This document shows, in pieces, positions 38,150 to 47,410 of a DNA stretch of 47,410 nt. How positions within the stretch are numbered: position 1 is the first letter of the stretch; each line of letters opens with the position of its first letter. A program made the translations under genes and the position numbers. The notes under the pieces are model-generated. The model saw only the letters and a list, made by a program, of their open reading frames with translations. It ran no database searches and had not been told where the DNA came from. Origin of the DNA: Klebsiella pneumoniae (GTDB lineage: Bacteria > Pseudomonadota > Gammaproteobacteria > Pseudomonadales > Pseudohongiellaceae); the NCBI GenBank assembly GCA_945869725.1, contig CAMBPO010000015.1, positions 1 to 47,410 on the forward strand, in the 5' to 3' direction.

Positions 38150-38815
38150 GTGGTAGAGATTGTGATTGCTGGCGGCTGGTTAATGCTGCCGATTATTTTG
38201 TGTTCAATCCTGGCGATTGCCATTGTTATCGAACGATTCTGGACTCTGAACGTCAACCGCGTTGCGCCGCGCTATGCTGTGGGTCAAATCTGGACCTGGA
38301 TCAAGAACAATGAACTCGATTCCACGCGGTTGCGCGAACTCCGACTGGCCTCGCCGCTGGGTCAGATTCTGGCTGCAGGGCTGCTGCAGGCGCGACAGGG
38401 GCGCGACGCCATGAACTCCGCTATCTCCCAGTCAGCTGCCGTGGTCATCCACGAACTTGAACGATATCTCAGCACCTTGGGGACAATTGCCGCCATTACT
38501 CCTTTGCTGGGCCTGTTGGGAACGGTCATCGGCATGATCCGCGTATTTACCGAAATCATGGTGCAAGGCACTGGCAACCCCAATGCGCTAGCGGGCGGAA
38601 TCTCCGAGGCGCTGATTACAACAGCCGCCGGTTTGTGTGTTGCAATCCCTGCCTACGCTTGTCACCGCTTTTTTGTGCGCCGCGTGGATACGCTGGTGTT
38701 GGCGCTGGAGCAGGAATCCGGCAAGCTGGTCGATGCGCTGCACGGTGACCGGCGCGTTGATGTTCGTGAATTCAGCATTCCCAAAGAGCATGCCGATAGT
38801 GAGAAATCAGCATGA
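38150..38815 (+). CDS. exbB: MotA/TolQ/ExbB proton-channel protein
   Basis: Proton-channel subunit that pairs with ExbD to energise an outer-membrane or envelope process; the TonB or other partner is not in this window. The 221-residue product has helices at about 5-25, 108-128 and 156-176. The conserved loop PLLGLLGTVIGMIRVF precedes the LAGGISEALITTAAGL segment. The GTG at 38150 is chosen because the GGAGG at 38137-38141 is then 8 nt away; the GTG at 38141 would touch the ribosome site. It overlaps exbD by 4 bp. comEC-exbB-exbD-lpxK order is shared with Pseudomonas. Confidence 0.92.
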   Translation: MVEIVIAGGWLMLPIILCSILAIAIVIERFWTLNVNRVAPRYAVGQIWTWIKNNELDSTRLRELRLASPLGQILAAGLLQARQGRDAMNSAISQSAAVVIHELERYLSTLGTIAAITPLLGLLGTVIGMIRVFTEIMVQGTGNPNALAGGISEALITTAAGLCVAIPAYACHRFFVRRVDTLVLALEQESGKLVDALHGDRRVDVREFSIPKEHADSEKSA

Positions 38816-39282
38816 ATTTTCCCCGCCGCACGCTGGTAGACCCTGAAATCAACCTGACCCCGTTGATTGATGTCGTGTTCCTGCTGTTAATCTTTTTTAT
38901 GGTGAGCACCACCTTTACGCGCGATACGCGTCTCACCGTGAATCTGCCCGAAGCCGATGCCAACAGCAGTGAGAGTCTGCCAGATCAGATTGAAGTGACT
39001 GTCAGTGAGGCGGGGCGTTTCAGTGTTAACGGGGAAGTGCTGAGTAACAGTCAGGCGAGCATCTTAGGCGATGCAATCCTGCAAGCAGCGCAGCGCGATC
39101 GCAGCCGGCCAGTGCTGCTGGTGGCTGATGCCGAGGCCACTCATCAATCAGTCGTCACCGCCATGGATGCTATTGGTCGGGCAGGATTCAGTCGTCTCAG
39201 CATTGCTACCCGTCCCCCTCAGTCAGCCGACACTCAAAGCACTGATCAACCGCCGTTAACGGTGCCAGCCAACCAGGAGTAA
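38812..39282 (+). CDS. exbD: ExbD/TolR biopolymer transport protein
   Basis: Partner of ExbB: one amino-terminal membrane helix carrying the proton-relay Asp (INLTPLIDVVFLLLIFFMVS, Asp near residue 22) and a periplasmic domain of about 110 residues. The product has 156 residues and a Gln/Pro-rich end. Its start overlaps the exbB stop (ATGA), and msbA follows after 9 bp. Confidence 0.94.
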   Translation: MNFPRRTLVDPEINLTPLIDVVFLLLIFFMVSTTFTRDTRLTVNLPEADANSSESLPDQIEVTVSEAGRFSVNGEVLSNSQASILGDAILQAAQRDRSRPVLLVADAEATHQSVVTAMDAIGRAGFSRLSIATRPPQSADTQSTDQPPLTVPANQE

Positions 39283-39291
39283 CGGGCCCGC

Positions 39292-41151
39292 ATGAATCAG
39301 ACAACAACTCCCCCACGCAAGCATGCTCCTGATCCGGCAACGGGCACTGCGCCCAATGCAACCCCGCCAGTCAAGGTGATGACTGGCATGCAGGTCTATA
39401 GGCGGCTGCTGTCCTACCTGCGCCCGTATGCCGGTGTGTTTTTTGTGTGTGTACTGGGTTACATGATCTATGCAGCCAGCCAGGCAGCTGTGGCTCCGTG
39501 GCTGGGTTGGACCATCGATCAGGTGGAGGCGCGCAGCGCCGAGGGCCGCATTCTTAGCCCTATCCTGTGTGTGTTGATCGTCGTGGTGCGCGGCATTGGC
39601 GGATTTATGGGCGGATACTCGCTGGAGTACATTGCCAATCATATTGTGCATAAGTTGCGACAACAGATTATTGATCAACTGCTTACCGTGCCAGTACGTT
39701 ATTACGATCAGAACAGTATCGGTCGTCTGGTGTCCAAAGTGACCTACGATGTGGCGCAAATCAAAGGTGCCGCCACCAATGCCATCACGGTGATTCTGCG
39801 TGAAGGGATGACAGTGGTGGGGCTGCTGGTTATGTTGTTCTGGGTGAACTGGCGACTGAGTATGGTGTTTCTGCTGGTTGCCCCGCTGGTGGCGGTGGTG
39901 GTGCATCTGGCGACATCGCACTACCGTCGCTACAGCCGGCAGATGCAGGACTCCATGGGTGATGTCACTCAAATCACCAATGAGTCGATCAAGGGACAGT
40001 TGGTCATCCGCACATTTAACGCGATGGAGTTTGTCTCCAGCCGCTTCCGCTCTGCCAGCGAGAGCAATCGTCGGCAGAACATGAAAATGGTCGCTACCGA
40101 ATCAACCGCCACACCGCTGGTACAGATTCTTGTCAGTATTGCGATGGCGATTCTAATCTGGTTTGCGATGTCGCCGGAATTGTTTGCTTCCTCTTCTGCC
40201 GGTGAACTGGTCACGTTTCTGACGCTGGCCGGGTTACTGGCTAAACCAATCCGCCAGTTATCAGGCGTCAACGCCATTATTCAGCGTGGTATCTCAGCAG
40301 CCAGCAGCATTTTTGATCTGCTGGATACCCCTCGCGAAGGCGATGGTGGTTTATACACCACAGATCGGGCCACTGGTCTGGTTGAGTTTGAGGATGTCGG
40401 TTTTGCTTATGAGTCTGACAAGCCGGTTCTTCAGGGTATCTATCTGTGTGCAAAACCGGGGATTACGGTGGCGCTGGTCGGGCGTTCGGGCAGCGGCAAA
40501 TCCACATTGGTGTCAATGCTGCCGCGATTTTATGACAATTCGTCCGGCTCTATCCGCCTGGATGGTGTGCTGCTGGCAGACTATCAGCTTGCAAATCTGC
40601 GCGAACAGATAGCTATTGTGACGCAGGATGTTGTGCTGTTTGAGGGCTCGGTGGCTGAAAATATTGCCTATGGCGTGCGTGACAAAGTCACGCTAGAGCA
40701 GATACAAGAAGCCGCGCGTAATGCCCATGCTGCAGAGTTTATTGAAAAGTTGCCGCTGATGTACGACGCCGATGTCGGTGATGGTGGCGCGTTGTTGTCT
40801 GGCGGGCAGCGCCAGCGTCTGGCGATCGCGCGTGCGTTCCTGAAAAATGCACCGGTACTGATTCTGGATGAAGCGACCTCTTCACTGGATACCGAGTCCG
40901 AGCAACATATACAGCAAGCGTTGAATGAGTTGATGCGCGGACGTACCACATTTGTGATCGCGCACCGGTTGTCCACCATTGAAAACGCCGATCTGATTGT
41001 GGTCATGGATCAGGGTTGTATTGTGGAAAGCGGCAGCCATCATGAGTTAATGGCGCTGAACCAACACTATGCCCGCCTGCATCGTCTGCAGTTTGCAGAA
41101 GTTGCTGAACCCGGCCCGGAACTATCGATTAATGGCCGGGATGCCGACTGA
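39292..41151 (+). CDS. msbA: Lipid A export ABC transporter MsbA
   Basis: Half-transporter that flips lipid A-core across the inner membrane. The 619-residue product has a Pro/Thr-rich amino extension (about 1-35) and six membrane helices (about 45-320). The nucleotide-binding domain has Walker A GRSGSGKST, signature LLSGGQRQRLAIARAF and Walker B VLILDEATSSLD. A late D-loop/H-loop IAHRLSTIENAD follows. Its last base is shared with the lpxK ATG (TGATG), fitting the known msbA-lpxK pairing in E. coli. Confidence 0.95.
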   Translation: MNQTTTPPRKHAPDPATGTAPNATPPVKVMTGMQVYRRLLSYLRPYAGVFFVCVLGYMIYAASQAAVAPWLGWTIDQVEARSAEGRILSPILCVLIVVVRGIGGFMGGYSLEYIANHIVHKLRQQIIDQLLTVPVRYYDQNSIGRLVSKVTYDVAQIKGAATNAITVILREGMTVVGLLVMLFWVNWRLSMVFLLVAPLVAVVVHLATSHYRRYSRQMQDSMGDVTQITNESIKGQLVIRTFNAMEFVSSRFRSASESNRRQNMKMVATESTATPLVQILVSIAMAILIWFAMSPELFASSSAGELVTFLTLAGLLAKPIRQLSGVNAIIQRGISAASSIFDLLDTPREGDGGLYTTDRATGLVEFEDVGFAYESDKPVLQGIYLCAKPGITVALVGRSGSGKSTLVSMLPRFYDNSSGSIRLDGVLLADYQLANLREQIAIVTQDVVLFEGSVAENIAYGVRDKVTLEQIQEAARNAHAAEFIEKLPLMYDADVGDGGALLSGGQRQRLAIARAFLKNAPVLILDEATSSLDTESEQHIQQALNELMRGRTTFVIAHRLSTIENADLIVVMDQGCIVESGSHHELMALNQHYARLHRLQFAEVAEPGPELSINGRDAD

Positions 41152-42236
41152 TGGCGGGCGGGCTAAAGGCCACAGTGGTTTCAGCGCTGACTGATGGCTG
41201 GTACACAGGGGCGCCTTGGCTGCACCTGCTGCGACCACTGGCGGCACTGTTCAGATGTATCAGTGTTATCCGCCGTCGCCGCTTAAGTGCTTTGCAGCAG
41301 CCATCAGTTGTGCCGGTGATTGTGATTGGAAATATCTCAGTCGGTGGAACCGGAAAAACGCCGGTGGTGCTGGCGCTGGCAGAGGCATTGCACAACAGTG
41401 GCCGACGGGTCGGTGTTATCAGTCGTGGTTATGGAGGCAGGGCGCGGCAGTATCCGTTGTGGGTCAGTGACAGCACGGATGTGCGCGAAAGTGGTGATGA
41501 GGCCAGCATGATGCGCCGTACCCTGAGTGGACCGCTGGTGCTGGACCCGGACCGGTCGCGCGCGCTGAGGGCAGTGACAACGCAGTCTGACTGCGATGTG
41601 GTGATCAGTGATGACGGCCTGCAGCATTACCGGTTGTGGCGCGATATTGAGATTGTGGTTGTCGACGCGGCGCGAGGACTCGGAAACCGCTTGTGTCTGC
41701 CGGCCGGCCCGTTACGTGAACCGCCGCAGCGTCTTGAAGATGTGGATTACATTTTGCTGAATGGCTTGCCAGCGTCGCAACAGTCAGAACAGTCGCAACT
41801 GCCAGACATAACCACACCGCAGGCGCACTTCACGCTAGTGCCGCAGGTCTGGGTGAATGTGCGCACAGGTCAGCAGGTGAGCCTGACTCATCTGCCACTG
41901 GCCCTGCATGCCGGTGATGGCAGCAGCGATGGAGATGATCATGAGGCTGCTATCGTGGATGCCATCGCCGGTATTGGTCATCCGCAGCGCTTTTTTGACA
42001 GTGTCCAGCAACTCGGCTTCAGGGTGCGGCCACGGGCCTTTCCGGATCACCACGTGTATAGCGCGGCAGATCTGGCGTTTGCCAAGCACTCAGTATTGTT
42101 GATGACTGAAAAAGATGCAGTGAAATGTCAGCGATTTGCGGGCGATAACTGGTGGTTTCTGAGTGTCAAAGCAGTGTTGCCGGCGGAGTTTTTGCAAGTT
42201 GTTATGGGTAAGTTGGCCGCTGTAGATACCCAGTGA
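41151..42236 (+). CDS. lpxK: Tetraacyldisaccharide 4'-kinase
   Basis: Membrane-associated kinase that phosphorylates the lipid A disaccharide to make lipid IVA. The 361-residue product has an amphipathic/hydrophobic amino end and the P-loop [12 protein letters not shown] (about residue 60). GVISRGYGG, the catalytic-type [14 protein letters not shown] motif and the late GIGHPQRFF segment follow. It sits between msbA and the Trm112 gene, as in many gammaproteobacteria. Confidence 0.96.
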   Translation: MAGGLKATVVSALTDGWYTGAPWLHLLRPLAALFRCISVIRRRRLSALQQPSVVPVIVIGNISVGGTGKTPVVLALAEALHNSGRRVGVISRGYGGRARQYPLWVSDSTDVRESGDEASMMRRTLSGPLVLDPDRSRALRAVTTQSDCDVVISDDGLQHYRLWRDIEIVVVDAARGLGNRLCLPAGPLREPPQRLEDVDYILLNGLPASQQSEQSQLPDITTPQAHFTLVPQVWVNVRTGQQVSLTHLPLALHAGDGSSDGDDHEAAIVDAIAGIGHPQRFFDSVQQLGFRVRPRAFPDHHVYSAADLAFAKHSVLLMTEKDAVKCQRFAGDNWWFLSVKAVLPAEFLQVVMGKLAAVDTQ

Positions 42237-42285
42237 CCTTTTGTCATCACACAGTTTTATGACAGCGTTAACGCAGGAGAAATTC

Positions 42286-42474
42286 ATGGACAAAAAGTTG
42301 CTGAGCATACTGGTATGTCCGGTTTGTAAAGGCCCGCTGGTGTTCAAACGAGAACAGGCGGAATTGCTGTGTTATGCCGATGCATTGGCCTATCCAGTCC
42401 GCGATGATATTCCGGTTATGCTGGAAACAGAGGCGCGCACACTGAGCACTGAGGAGCGTGAGAACCGATCATGA
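42286..42474 (+). CDS. ycaR: Trm112/YcaR family small zinc protein
   Basis: Protein of 62 residues of the Trm112-like family: [20 protein letters not shown], with a CPVC pair and the conserved [11 protein letters not shown] segment. It may activate a partner methyltransferase or aid the neighbouring Kdo pathway; the bacterial role is unsettled. The ATG at 42286 has a strong GGAGA ribosome site; the upstream in-frame stretch is not conserved. It overlaps kdsB by 4 bp, and the lpxK-ycaR-kdsB order is conserved. Confidence 0.93.
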   Translation: MDKKLLSILVCPVCKGPLVFKREQAELLCYADALAYPVRDDIPVMLETEARTLSTEERENRS

Positions 42475-43226
42475 GCCCTCAAGACACAGGATTTATGGTG
42501 GTGATCCCCGCGCGGTATGCCTCAACACGGCTGCCCGGAAAACCCTTGCTGGATATCGCCGGCATGCCCATGATTCAACACGTTTACCAGCGTGCCTGTG
42601 AAAGCGAGGCCAACTCGGTGGTGATTGCCACTGACGATGAACGTATCCGGCGAACCGCTGAAGCGTTTGGCGCGCAGGTGGTAATGACCCGCTCGGATCA
42701 TCAATCGGGTACTGACCGTATTCAAGAAGTGGCCGCCATTATGGGATTACCTGCACAGGCCGTGGTGGTGAATGTGCAGGGCGATGAACCACTGATACCG
42801 CCGGCAACCATCAATCAGGTGGCTGCCAATTTGCGGAAATTTACCGATGCCGGTATCAGCAGCCTGTTCCATACACTGCACGATGCCGCGGAGTTACTTA
42901 ACCCCAATGCCGTCAAAGTCGTCACTGACGCGCAAGGGTACGCGCTGTACTTCAGTCGCTCGCCGTTGCCGTGGCAGGACACTGAACCAGTCCATGGTAA
43001 ACGGCATGTGGGCATCTATGCTTACCGGGTGGCGACATTAAACCAGTTTGTGACTTGGCCCAGATCTTTACTGGAAGTCAGTGAGCGCCTGGAGCAGTTG
43101 CGTGCCATGCATCATGGGGTGCGCATCATAATGGATGAAGCGGCACAGCGAGTGCCAGCGGGCGTAGATACCCCTGAAGACCTGGAAGCGGTGCGGCAGT
43201 TTTTGACGGACACTGAGTTGCCGTGA
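42471..43226 (+). CDS. kdsB: CMP-Kdo synthetase
   Basis: Activates Kdo with CTP to CMP-Kdo for addition to lipid IVA. The 251-residue product has the nucleotidyltransferase opening [17 protein letters not shown], the IATDDERI strand, [11 protein letters not shown], and the HVGIYAYR segment. It overlaps the upstream gene as ATGA and murB as GTGA. In Pseudomonas a low-molecular-weight phosphatase gene usually lies between kdsB and murB; it is absent here. Confidence 0.97.
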   Translation: MSPQDTGFMVVIPARYASTRLPGKPLLDIAGMPMIQHVYQRACESEANSVVIATDDERIRRTAEAFGAQVVMTRSDHQSGTDRIQEVAAIMGLPAQAVVVNVQGDEPLIPPATINQVAANLRKFTDAGISSLFHTLHDAAELLNPNAVKVVTDAQGYALYFSRSPLPWQDTEPVHGKRHVGIYAYRVATLNQFVTWPRSLLEVSERLEQLRAMHHGVRIIMDEAAQRVPAGVDTPEDLEAVRQFLTDTELP

Positions 43227-44278
43227 GCGCCGGGCCGGGCAGTTGGTTGAGTCATGTTGATCTGGCGGGCTTTACAAGCTTTGGTGTCCCGGCCAGCGCA
43301 CGATTTTTTGCCAGCCTGCAACAGGAAGATGAACTGCCGACCTTGTTGCAGGAGGCCGATGACAAAGACTTGCCGGTGCTGATTCTGGGTGGCGGCAGCA
43401 ATGTGCTGTTGACCGCGGATTTTCCGGGGCTGGTGATTCACATGGCACTGACTGGCATAGTTGTGCGTCCTGACCCTTTATCTGCGGAGCATTTTTTAGT
43501 GACTGCGGCGGCCGGTGAGAACTGGCACGCGCTGGTCGAATTTTGTTTGCGTAATAAATTAGTGGGATTAGAGAATCTGGCGCTGATTCCCGGTAGCACC
43601 GGAGCTGCGCCTGTACAGAACATCGGTGCTTACGGTGTAGAGTTGTCGGATGTGCTGGTGGGTGTGCGCTACTTTGACCGGTGCACTCAGCAGGTGCATC
43701 AGATCACTGCCGAACAGTGTGAATTGTCCTACCGTGACAGTATCTTCAAGCACAGCCTGAAGCATCACGCCATTATTTTGTCCGTTTGCTTGAGGCTCAG
43801 CAAAGGCGCAGCACCCGTGATCAATTATCCGGCCTTGCAGCAGGCTTTGTCTGCCACCGTGCACCCAACACCGCAACAGGTCTTTGACGCCGTGTGTGCG
43901 ATCAGGCGCAGCAAACTGCCCGACCCCAAAGTGCTGGGAAATGCCGGCAGCTTTTTCCGCAACCCTCAGGTGACGCTGGCGCACTGTGAAAGATTGCAGC
44001 GTGAGTGGCCTGATCTTCCCAGTTACAAAACGGATTCAGAGCTGACCCGCAAGCTTCCGGCCGCCTGGTTGATTGAAAAGGCAGGTTGGAAAGGCTACCG
44101 TACGGGCGATGCCGGTGTGCATACTCAACAGGCATTGGTGCTGGTGAATTATGGCGAAGCCACCGGAATGCAGTTGGTAGACCTGGCACGTAAAATTGCT
44201 GCCAGTGTCCAGCAGCGTTTTGATATCTCGCTGGAACCCGAGGTCAATATTTTGCCCGCCAGTGCCTGGCACGCATGA
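43223..44278 (+). CDS. murB: UDP-N-acetylenolpyruvoylglucosamine reductase
   Basis: FAD enzyme that reduces UDP-GlcNAc-enolpyruvate to UDP-MurNAc for peptidoglycan. The 351-residue product is of the E. coli-like type I form. It has the FAD-binding LGGGSNVLL loop, [18 protein letters not shown], the catalytic Ser in [10 protein letters not shown] and the catalytic Glu in LEPEVNIL near the end. The GTG start overlaps the kdsB stop. uvrC overlaps its end by 4 bp. Confidence 0.97.
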   Translation: MSAGPGSWLSHVDLAGFTSFGVPASARFFASLQQEDELPTLLQEADDKDLPVLILGGGSNVLLTADFPGLVIHMALTGIVVRPDPLSAEHFLVTAAAGENWHALVEFCLRNKLVGLENLALIPGSTGAAPVQNIGAYGVELSDVLVGVRYFDRCTQQVHQITAEQCELSYRDSIFKHSLKHHAIILSVCLRLSKGAAPVINYPALQQALSATVHPTPQQVFDAVCAIRRSKLPDPKVLGNAGSFFRNPQVTLAHCERLQREWPDLPSYKTDSELTRKLPAAWLIEKAGWKGYRTGDAGVHTQQALVLVNYGEATGMQLVDLARKIAASVQQRFDISLEPEVNILPASAWHA

Positions 44279-46182
44279 AAGACGCCATGGCCGAACAACA
44301 AACATTGCCGGTTTTTGACGCCAAGGCAACACTGGAAGTGATGAGCCAGCGCCCAGGTGTCTATCGCATGCTGGATCATGCCGGCGCAGTGTTGTATGTC
44401 GGCAAGGCCAAAAACCTCAAAAAGCGTGTCAGCAATTATTTTCGTAGCAGCGGTCTAGATACCAAAACAATGGCGCTGGTGTCACACATTACCGCTATCG
44501 ATGTTACGGTTACCAACGGCGAAACCGAAGCCTTGCTGCTGGAACAGAATCTGATCAAAAAATTCCGGCCGCCGTACAATATTCAGCTGCGCGACGACAA
44601 GACTTATCCCTACATTATGCTGACCCACAAAGACGCCTACCCGCGCCTGGCGTTTTATCGTGGTACCCGCAAACGTGATGCAACGTTTTTTGGCCCTTAC
44701 CCCAGTGCCAGTGCGGTCAGAGAGAGCCTTGCACTGTTGCAGAAAGTATTTCGTGTTCGTCAGTGTGAAGACAGCTACTTCCGCAACCGAAGCCGGCCCT
44801 GTCTCCAACATCAGATCGGACGCTGCACAGCGCCTTGTGTGGGTCTGATTGCGCCTACTGACTACGCTGTGGATGTCCAGGATGCCTCACTGTTTTTGCA
44901 GGGCAAAAGCGACACGCTGATTCAGACGCTGGGTCAGCGTATGGAACAAAAAGCGGCGGAACTGGCCTATGAACAGGCGGCACGCGTGCGCGATAAAATT
45001 GTTGATCTGCGCCGAATCCAGTCGCAGCAGATTATCTCCGGTGACGGCAATGATGCGGATGTGATGGCAGCAGTGCTGGAAGGTGCCTATACCTGCGTGC
45101 ACGTTATGTGTATCCGTGGCGGCAGAATCATGGGCAGCCGCAATTATTTCCCCAAAGACAAATTGTCTGACAACGCAACCGAGTTACTGGAAGCCTTTGT
45201 TGCACAGTACTATCTCCGGGAGAGTGCCGAGTTGGTTCCCGGCCTGATTCCGGCTGAGGTGATTGTGCACCCGCCGTTGAGTGATCATCAGAGTTTGCAG
45301 GAGGCCTTGTCCGCCGCGGCCGGGCACGCCGTCAGGCTGATGGGCAAGGTGCGTTCCCACCGCGCACGCTGGCAGGAGATGGCGCTTAACAACGCCGTTC
45401 AGGCGCTGCAAAGCCTGGTCAATAACCGGCAGACCATGGTGCAACGCTTTGAGTTATTGCAAGAGGCATTGGGATTGCAGTCCGAACCCCAGCGTATTGA
45501 GTGTTTTGACATCAGCCACACCATGGGTGAGAGCACCGTGGGTGCCTGTGTGGTATTTGACCAAAGCGGGCCACTGAAATCGGACTACCGTCGCTACAAC
45601 ATTACGGATGTGCAGCCGGGTGATGACTATGCCGCCATGGAACAGGCCTTGACACGCCGTTACGCCAAACTCAGTAATCAGTTGCAGGAGTCAGATGCTG
45701 CTGACAGCGAGTTACTGGCCAGCAAAGTACCCGATATCTTGTTGATCGATGGCGGCAAGGGACAGCTCACACAAGCGGTGCAGGTGCTTAAAAATTGTCA
45801 GTTACCGGAATTGACTCTGATTGGTATTGCCAAAGGTATCAGTCGCCGCGCAGGCCAAGAGACGCTGTTTCTGGCAACCGATGCCGGTTTCAGCGAGATA
45901 GTCATCGATACCCATTCCCCGGCGCTTCACCTGTTGCAGCAAGTCCGCGATGAGGCTCACCGTTTTGCGATCACCGGCCACCGGGCGCGCCGCGCCAAAA
46001 CTCGCCAGCAATCCCCGTTGGAGCAGATTCCTGGCCTGGGTCCTGCACGCCGCCGCGAACTTCTCAAGTACTTTGGTGGTCAACAGGAGATACAGCGAGC
46101 CAGCGAAGCGGATCTGGCACGGGCACCGGGGATCAGCACAAAGCTGGCCGCGGTCATTTATGAAGCATTACATAATGGGTAG
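44275..46182 (+). CDS. uvrC: Excinuclease ABC subunit C
   Basis: Nuclease that cuts on both sides of bulky DNA lesions with UvrA and UvrB. The product shows a GIY-YIG domain (GVYRMLDHAGAVLYVGKAKN), a Cys cluster in CLQHQIGRCTAPC, and a UVR motif (about 210-245). An RNase H-like domain contains CFDISHTMGES and LIDGGKGQL, and a helix-hairpin-helix pair ends the protein (IPGLGPARRRELL, APGISTKLA). It has 635 residues. The ATG at 44275 overlaps murB; an ATG at 44287 is an alternative. uvrC-pgsA-tRNA order matches E. coli. Confidence 0.97.
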   Translation: MKDAMAEQQTLPVFDAKATLEVMSQRPGVYRMLDHAGAVLYVGKAKNLKKRVSNYFRSSGLDTKTMALVSHITAIDVTVTNGETEALLLEQNLIKKFRPPYNIQLRDDKTYPYIMLTHKDAYPRLAFYRGTRKRDATFFGPYPSASAVRESLALLQKVFRVRQCEDSYFRNRSRPCLQHQIGRCTAPCVGLIAPTDYAVDVQDASLFLQGKSDTLIQTLGQRMEQKAAELAYEQAARVRDKIVDLRRIQSQQIISGDGNDADVMAAVLEGAYTCVHVMCIRGGRIMGSRNYFPKDKLSDNATELLEAFVAQYYLRESAELVPGLIPAEVIVHPPLSDHQSLQEALSAAAGHAVRLMGKVRSHRARWQEMALNNAVQALQSLVNNRQTMVQRFELLQEALGLQSEPQRIECFDISHTMGESTVGACVVFDQSGPLKSDYRRYNITDVQPGDDYAAMEQALTRRYAKLSNQLQESDAADSELLASKVPDILLIDGGKGQLTQAVQVLKNCQLPELTLIGIAKGISRRAGQETLFLATDAGFSEIVIDTHSPALHLLQQVRDEAHRFAITGHRARRAKTRQQSPLEQIPGLGPARRRELLKYFGGQQEIQRASEADLARAPGISTKLAAVIYEALHNG

Positions 46183-46242
46183 AATGCGGCTCTCTGTTAA
46201 TTCAGTAGCCCGATATGGGAACAACGCGGGAGAGCGTATTGT

Positions 46243-46788
46243 ATGAATGTAGCCAATCTGGTGACGATCTCGCGGGTGCTGTTAGTGCCCGTGATTGTGC
46301 TGGTCTATTACAGCCCAATGCCTTTTAGTCAGCTGATTGCAGCGGTGCTGTTTACAATGGCCAGCATCACCGACTGGCTGGATGGATTTCTGGCAAGAAG
46401 GCTCAATCAGTTATCGGCGTTTGGTGCATTTTTGGACCCGGTGGCTGACAAACTGCTAGTGGTGATGGCGTTGGTATTGCTCACCGCCAATTACCCCAGC
46501 CCGTGGTTTGTTATTCCCACTGCCGTTATTATTGCCCGTGAAATATTTGTCTCAGCGCTGCGCGAATGGATGGCCACCCGCAATCTTCGCGATAGCGTTG
46601 CAGTTGGTTTCATCGGCAAAGTGAAGACTACTGTGCAGATGTTAGCCATCATTGTGCTGCTGGCCTACACACCTGCGCTGCCTTTGCCAATCCTCTATGC
46701 AGGATACTTTTTGCTATATTTGTCGGCTACTCTGAGTCTTTGGTCGATGATTATTTACCTGAAAAAGGCCCTGCCAGTCTTGCGATAA
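46243..46788 (+). CDS. pgsA: CDP-diacylglycerol-glycerol-3-phosphate 3-phosphatidyltransferase
   Basis: Inner-membrane enzyme that makes phosphatidylglycerophosphate, the first committed step to phosphatidylglycerol and cardiolipin. The CDP-alcohol phosphotransferase motif is complete (DWLDGFLARRLNQLSAFGAF then LDPVADK, i.e. D-G-x2-A-R-x8-G-x3-D-x3-D). About five membrane helices are seen in 181 residues. The ATG has a GGGAGAG ribosome site upstream. It ends the long envelope operon; the tRNA promoter follows. Confidence 0.96.
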   Translation: MNVANLVTISRVLLVPVIVLVYYSPMPFSQLIAAVLFTMASITDWLDGFLARRLNQLSAFGAFLDPVADKLLVVMALVLLTANYPSPWFVIPTAVIIAREIFVSALREWMATRNLRDSVAVGFIGKVKTTVQMLAIIVLLAYTPALPLPILYAGYFLLYLSATLSLWSMIIYLKKALPVLR

Positions 46789-46826
46789 ACCATGCCAGAA
46801 AAACCGAAAAAATCAATTTTTGGTGC

Positions 46827-46854
46827 TTGACTTAAAATCGAATGGCATTAGAAT
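46827..46854 (+). promoter_or_regulatory. Putative sigma-70 promoter of the tRNA cluster
   Basis: TTGACT (46827-46832) and TAGAAT (46849-46854) lie 16 bp apart, about 73 bp before the tRNA-Gly gene. Both boxes match consensus at five of six positions. Confidence 0.75.
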
Positions 46855-46927
46855 GAGCGCCTCTTTCGCAGTAGCAACATCGTCGTTATGGCGCTGTCAG
46901 AACGGTGAAAGTGGCGTGAAAAATTAA

Positions 46928-47003
46928 GCGGGTGTAGCTCAGTTGGTAGAGCGCGACCTTGCCAAGGTCGAGGTCACGAGTTCGAGCCTCGTTACCCGCT
47001 CCA
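46928..47003 (+). tRNA. tRNA-Gly (GCC)
   Basis: A complete 76-nt cloverleaf with acceptor stem GCGGGTG/TACCCGC, D-arm, anticodon loop TTGCCAA (anticodon GCC), T-loop TTCGAGC and encoded CCA. It is first in a Gly-Cys-Leu cluster after pgsA, the same order as glyW-cysT-leuZ of E. coli. Confidence 0.98.
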
Positions 47004-47092
47004 ATTTTGGCCTTCTCAACCGGGCCTTATATTTCAGGCCTAAGGCCAGTCCGGGTAACTACCTGTCTGCCAGGTAACTTTGGAACAGTACA

Positions 47093-47166
47093 GGCTGGGT
47101 GGCAGAGTGGTCATGCAGCGGACTGCAACTCCGTGTACGCCGGTTCGATTCCGACCTCAGCCTCCA
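47093..47166 (+). tRNA. tRNA-Cys (GCA)
   Basis: A 74-nt cloverleaf with acceptor stem GGCTGGG/CTCAGCC (one G-U), anticodon loop CTGCAAC (anticodon GCA), T-loop TTCGATT, encoded CCA. It lies 89 bp after tRNA-Gly and is probably co-transcribed with it. Confidence 0.97.
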
Positions 47167-47209
47167 TTCCAAATATTGTTTACCAGCCTGTCGCCTTGCG
47201 TTTTTTTCT

Positions 47210-47296
47210 GCCCGGGTGGTGAAATAGGTAGACACAAGGGACTTAAAATCCCTCGGGGGAAACTCCGTACCGGTTCGATTCCGGTCCCGGGCACCA
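47210..47296 (+). tRNA. tRNA-Leu (TAA)
   Basis: An 87-nt class II tRNA with acceptor stem GCCCGGG/CCCGGGC, anticodon TAA, a long variable arm, T-loop TTCGATT and encoded CCA. It is third in the cluster, matching leuZ of E. coli. The remaining 114 bp of the window hold nothing recognisable. Confidence 0.97.
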
Positions 47297-47410
47297 AATA
47301 AATCCAGTTGTTAGCCGCAGGCTGGTTCTCGCGATAAATACCATTTTTTAGCGAATTGCACTAACCCCTCCACTTGACCAAATGCATCTCACCTTCTCAA
47401 AACCCACGAT

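Overview
This window is core chromosome of a gammaproteobacterium, probably from the Pseudomonadales/Cellvibrionales/marine OMG neighbourhood. The evidence is a run of housekeeping blocks whose order is typical of that class: accD-folC-SPOR-cvpA-purF, comEC-exbBD-msbA-lpxK-trm112-kdsB, and uvrC-pgsA-tRNA(Gly, Cys, Leu). Protein sequences resemble Pseudomonas and E. coli orthologues. Base composition looks even (about 50-55% GC by eye), and I see no prophage, insertion sequence, CRISPR array or obvious island. A species cannot be named from the sequence alone.

Layout. (1) 1-577: a heptamer microsatellite and a large imperfect palindrome. (2) 578-8586 (+): trpF-trpB-trpA, accD, folC, a SPOR-domain protein, cvpA, purF. 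(3) 8670-16378 (-): moxR-DUF58-DUF4381-batA-batB/C-batD, an envelope stress/aerotolerance-type operon, followed by a SUI1/YciH gene. (4) 16586-19892: pyrD and a thioredoxin-fold protein (+), tatD (-), ilvE (+). (5) 20105-22732 topA (+), then a 440-bp repeat-filled gap, then lexA (-) with its own SOS box. (6) 23971-28080 (+): nagZ, hpt, a DUF1285 gene, etfB-etfA, ending in a bidirectional terminator shared with rne. (7) 28182-31256 rne (-), separated from lolC by about 940 bp without a convincing gene. (8) 32200-46788 (+): lolCDE with its terminator, then a densely packed envelope/repair operon comEC-exbB-exbD-msbA-lpxK-trm112-kdsB-murB-uvrC-pgsA. (9) 46928-47296: three tRNA genes with a clear promoter.

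The genes group by task. Tryptophan, fatty-acid, folate and purine synthesis come first. Lipid A flipping and synthesis, Kdo activation, peptidoglycan precursor synthesis and lipoprotein export cluster on the right. Many neighbours overlap by 1-22 bp (ATGA/GTGA junctions), implying translational coupling.

The most unusual content is not protein coding. Two copies of a ~182-bp imperfect palindrome (229-411 and, inverted, 22812-22992) keep nearly identical internal loops. Their stem arms have diverged by paired, compensatory substitutions. Each copy lies close to a different short tandem repeat (7-bp and 9-bp units). A second, unrelated palindrome (23068-23130) sits just beyond lexA. I know of no named family matching the 182-bp element, but I could not search for one.
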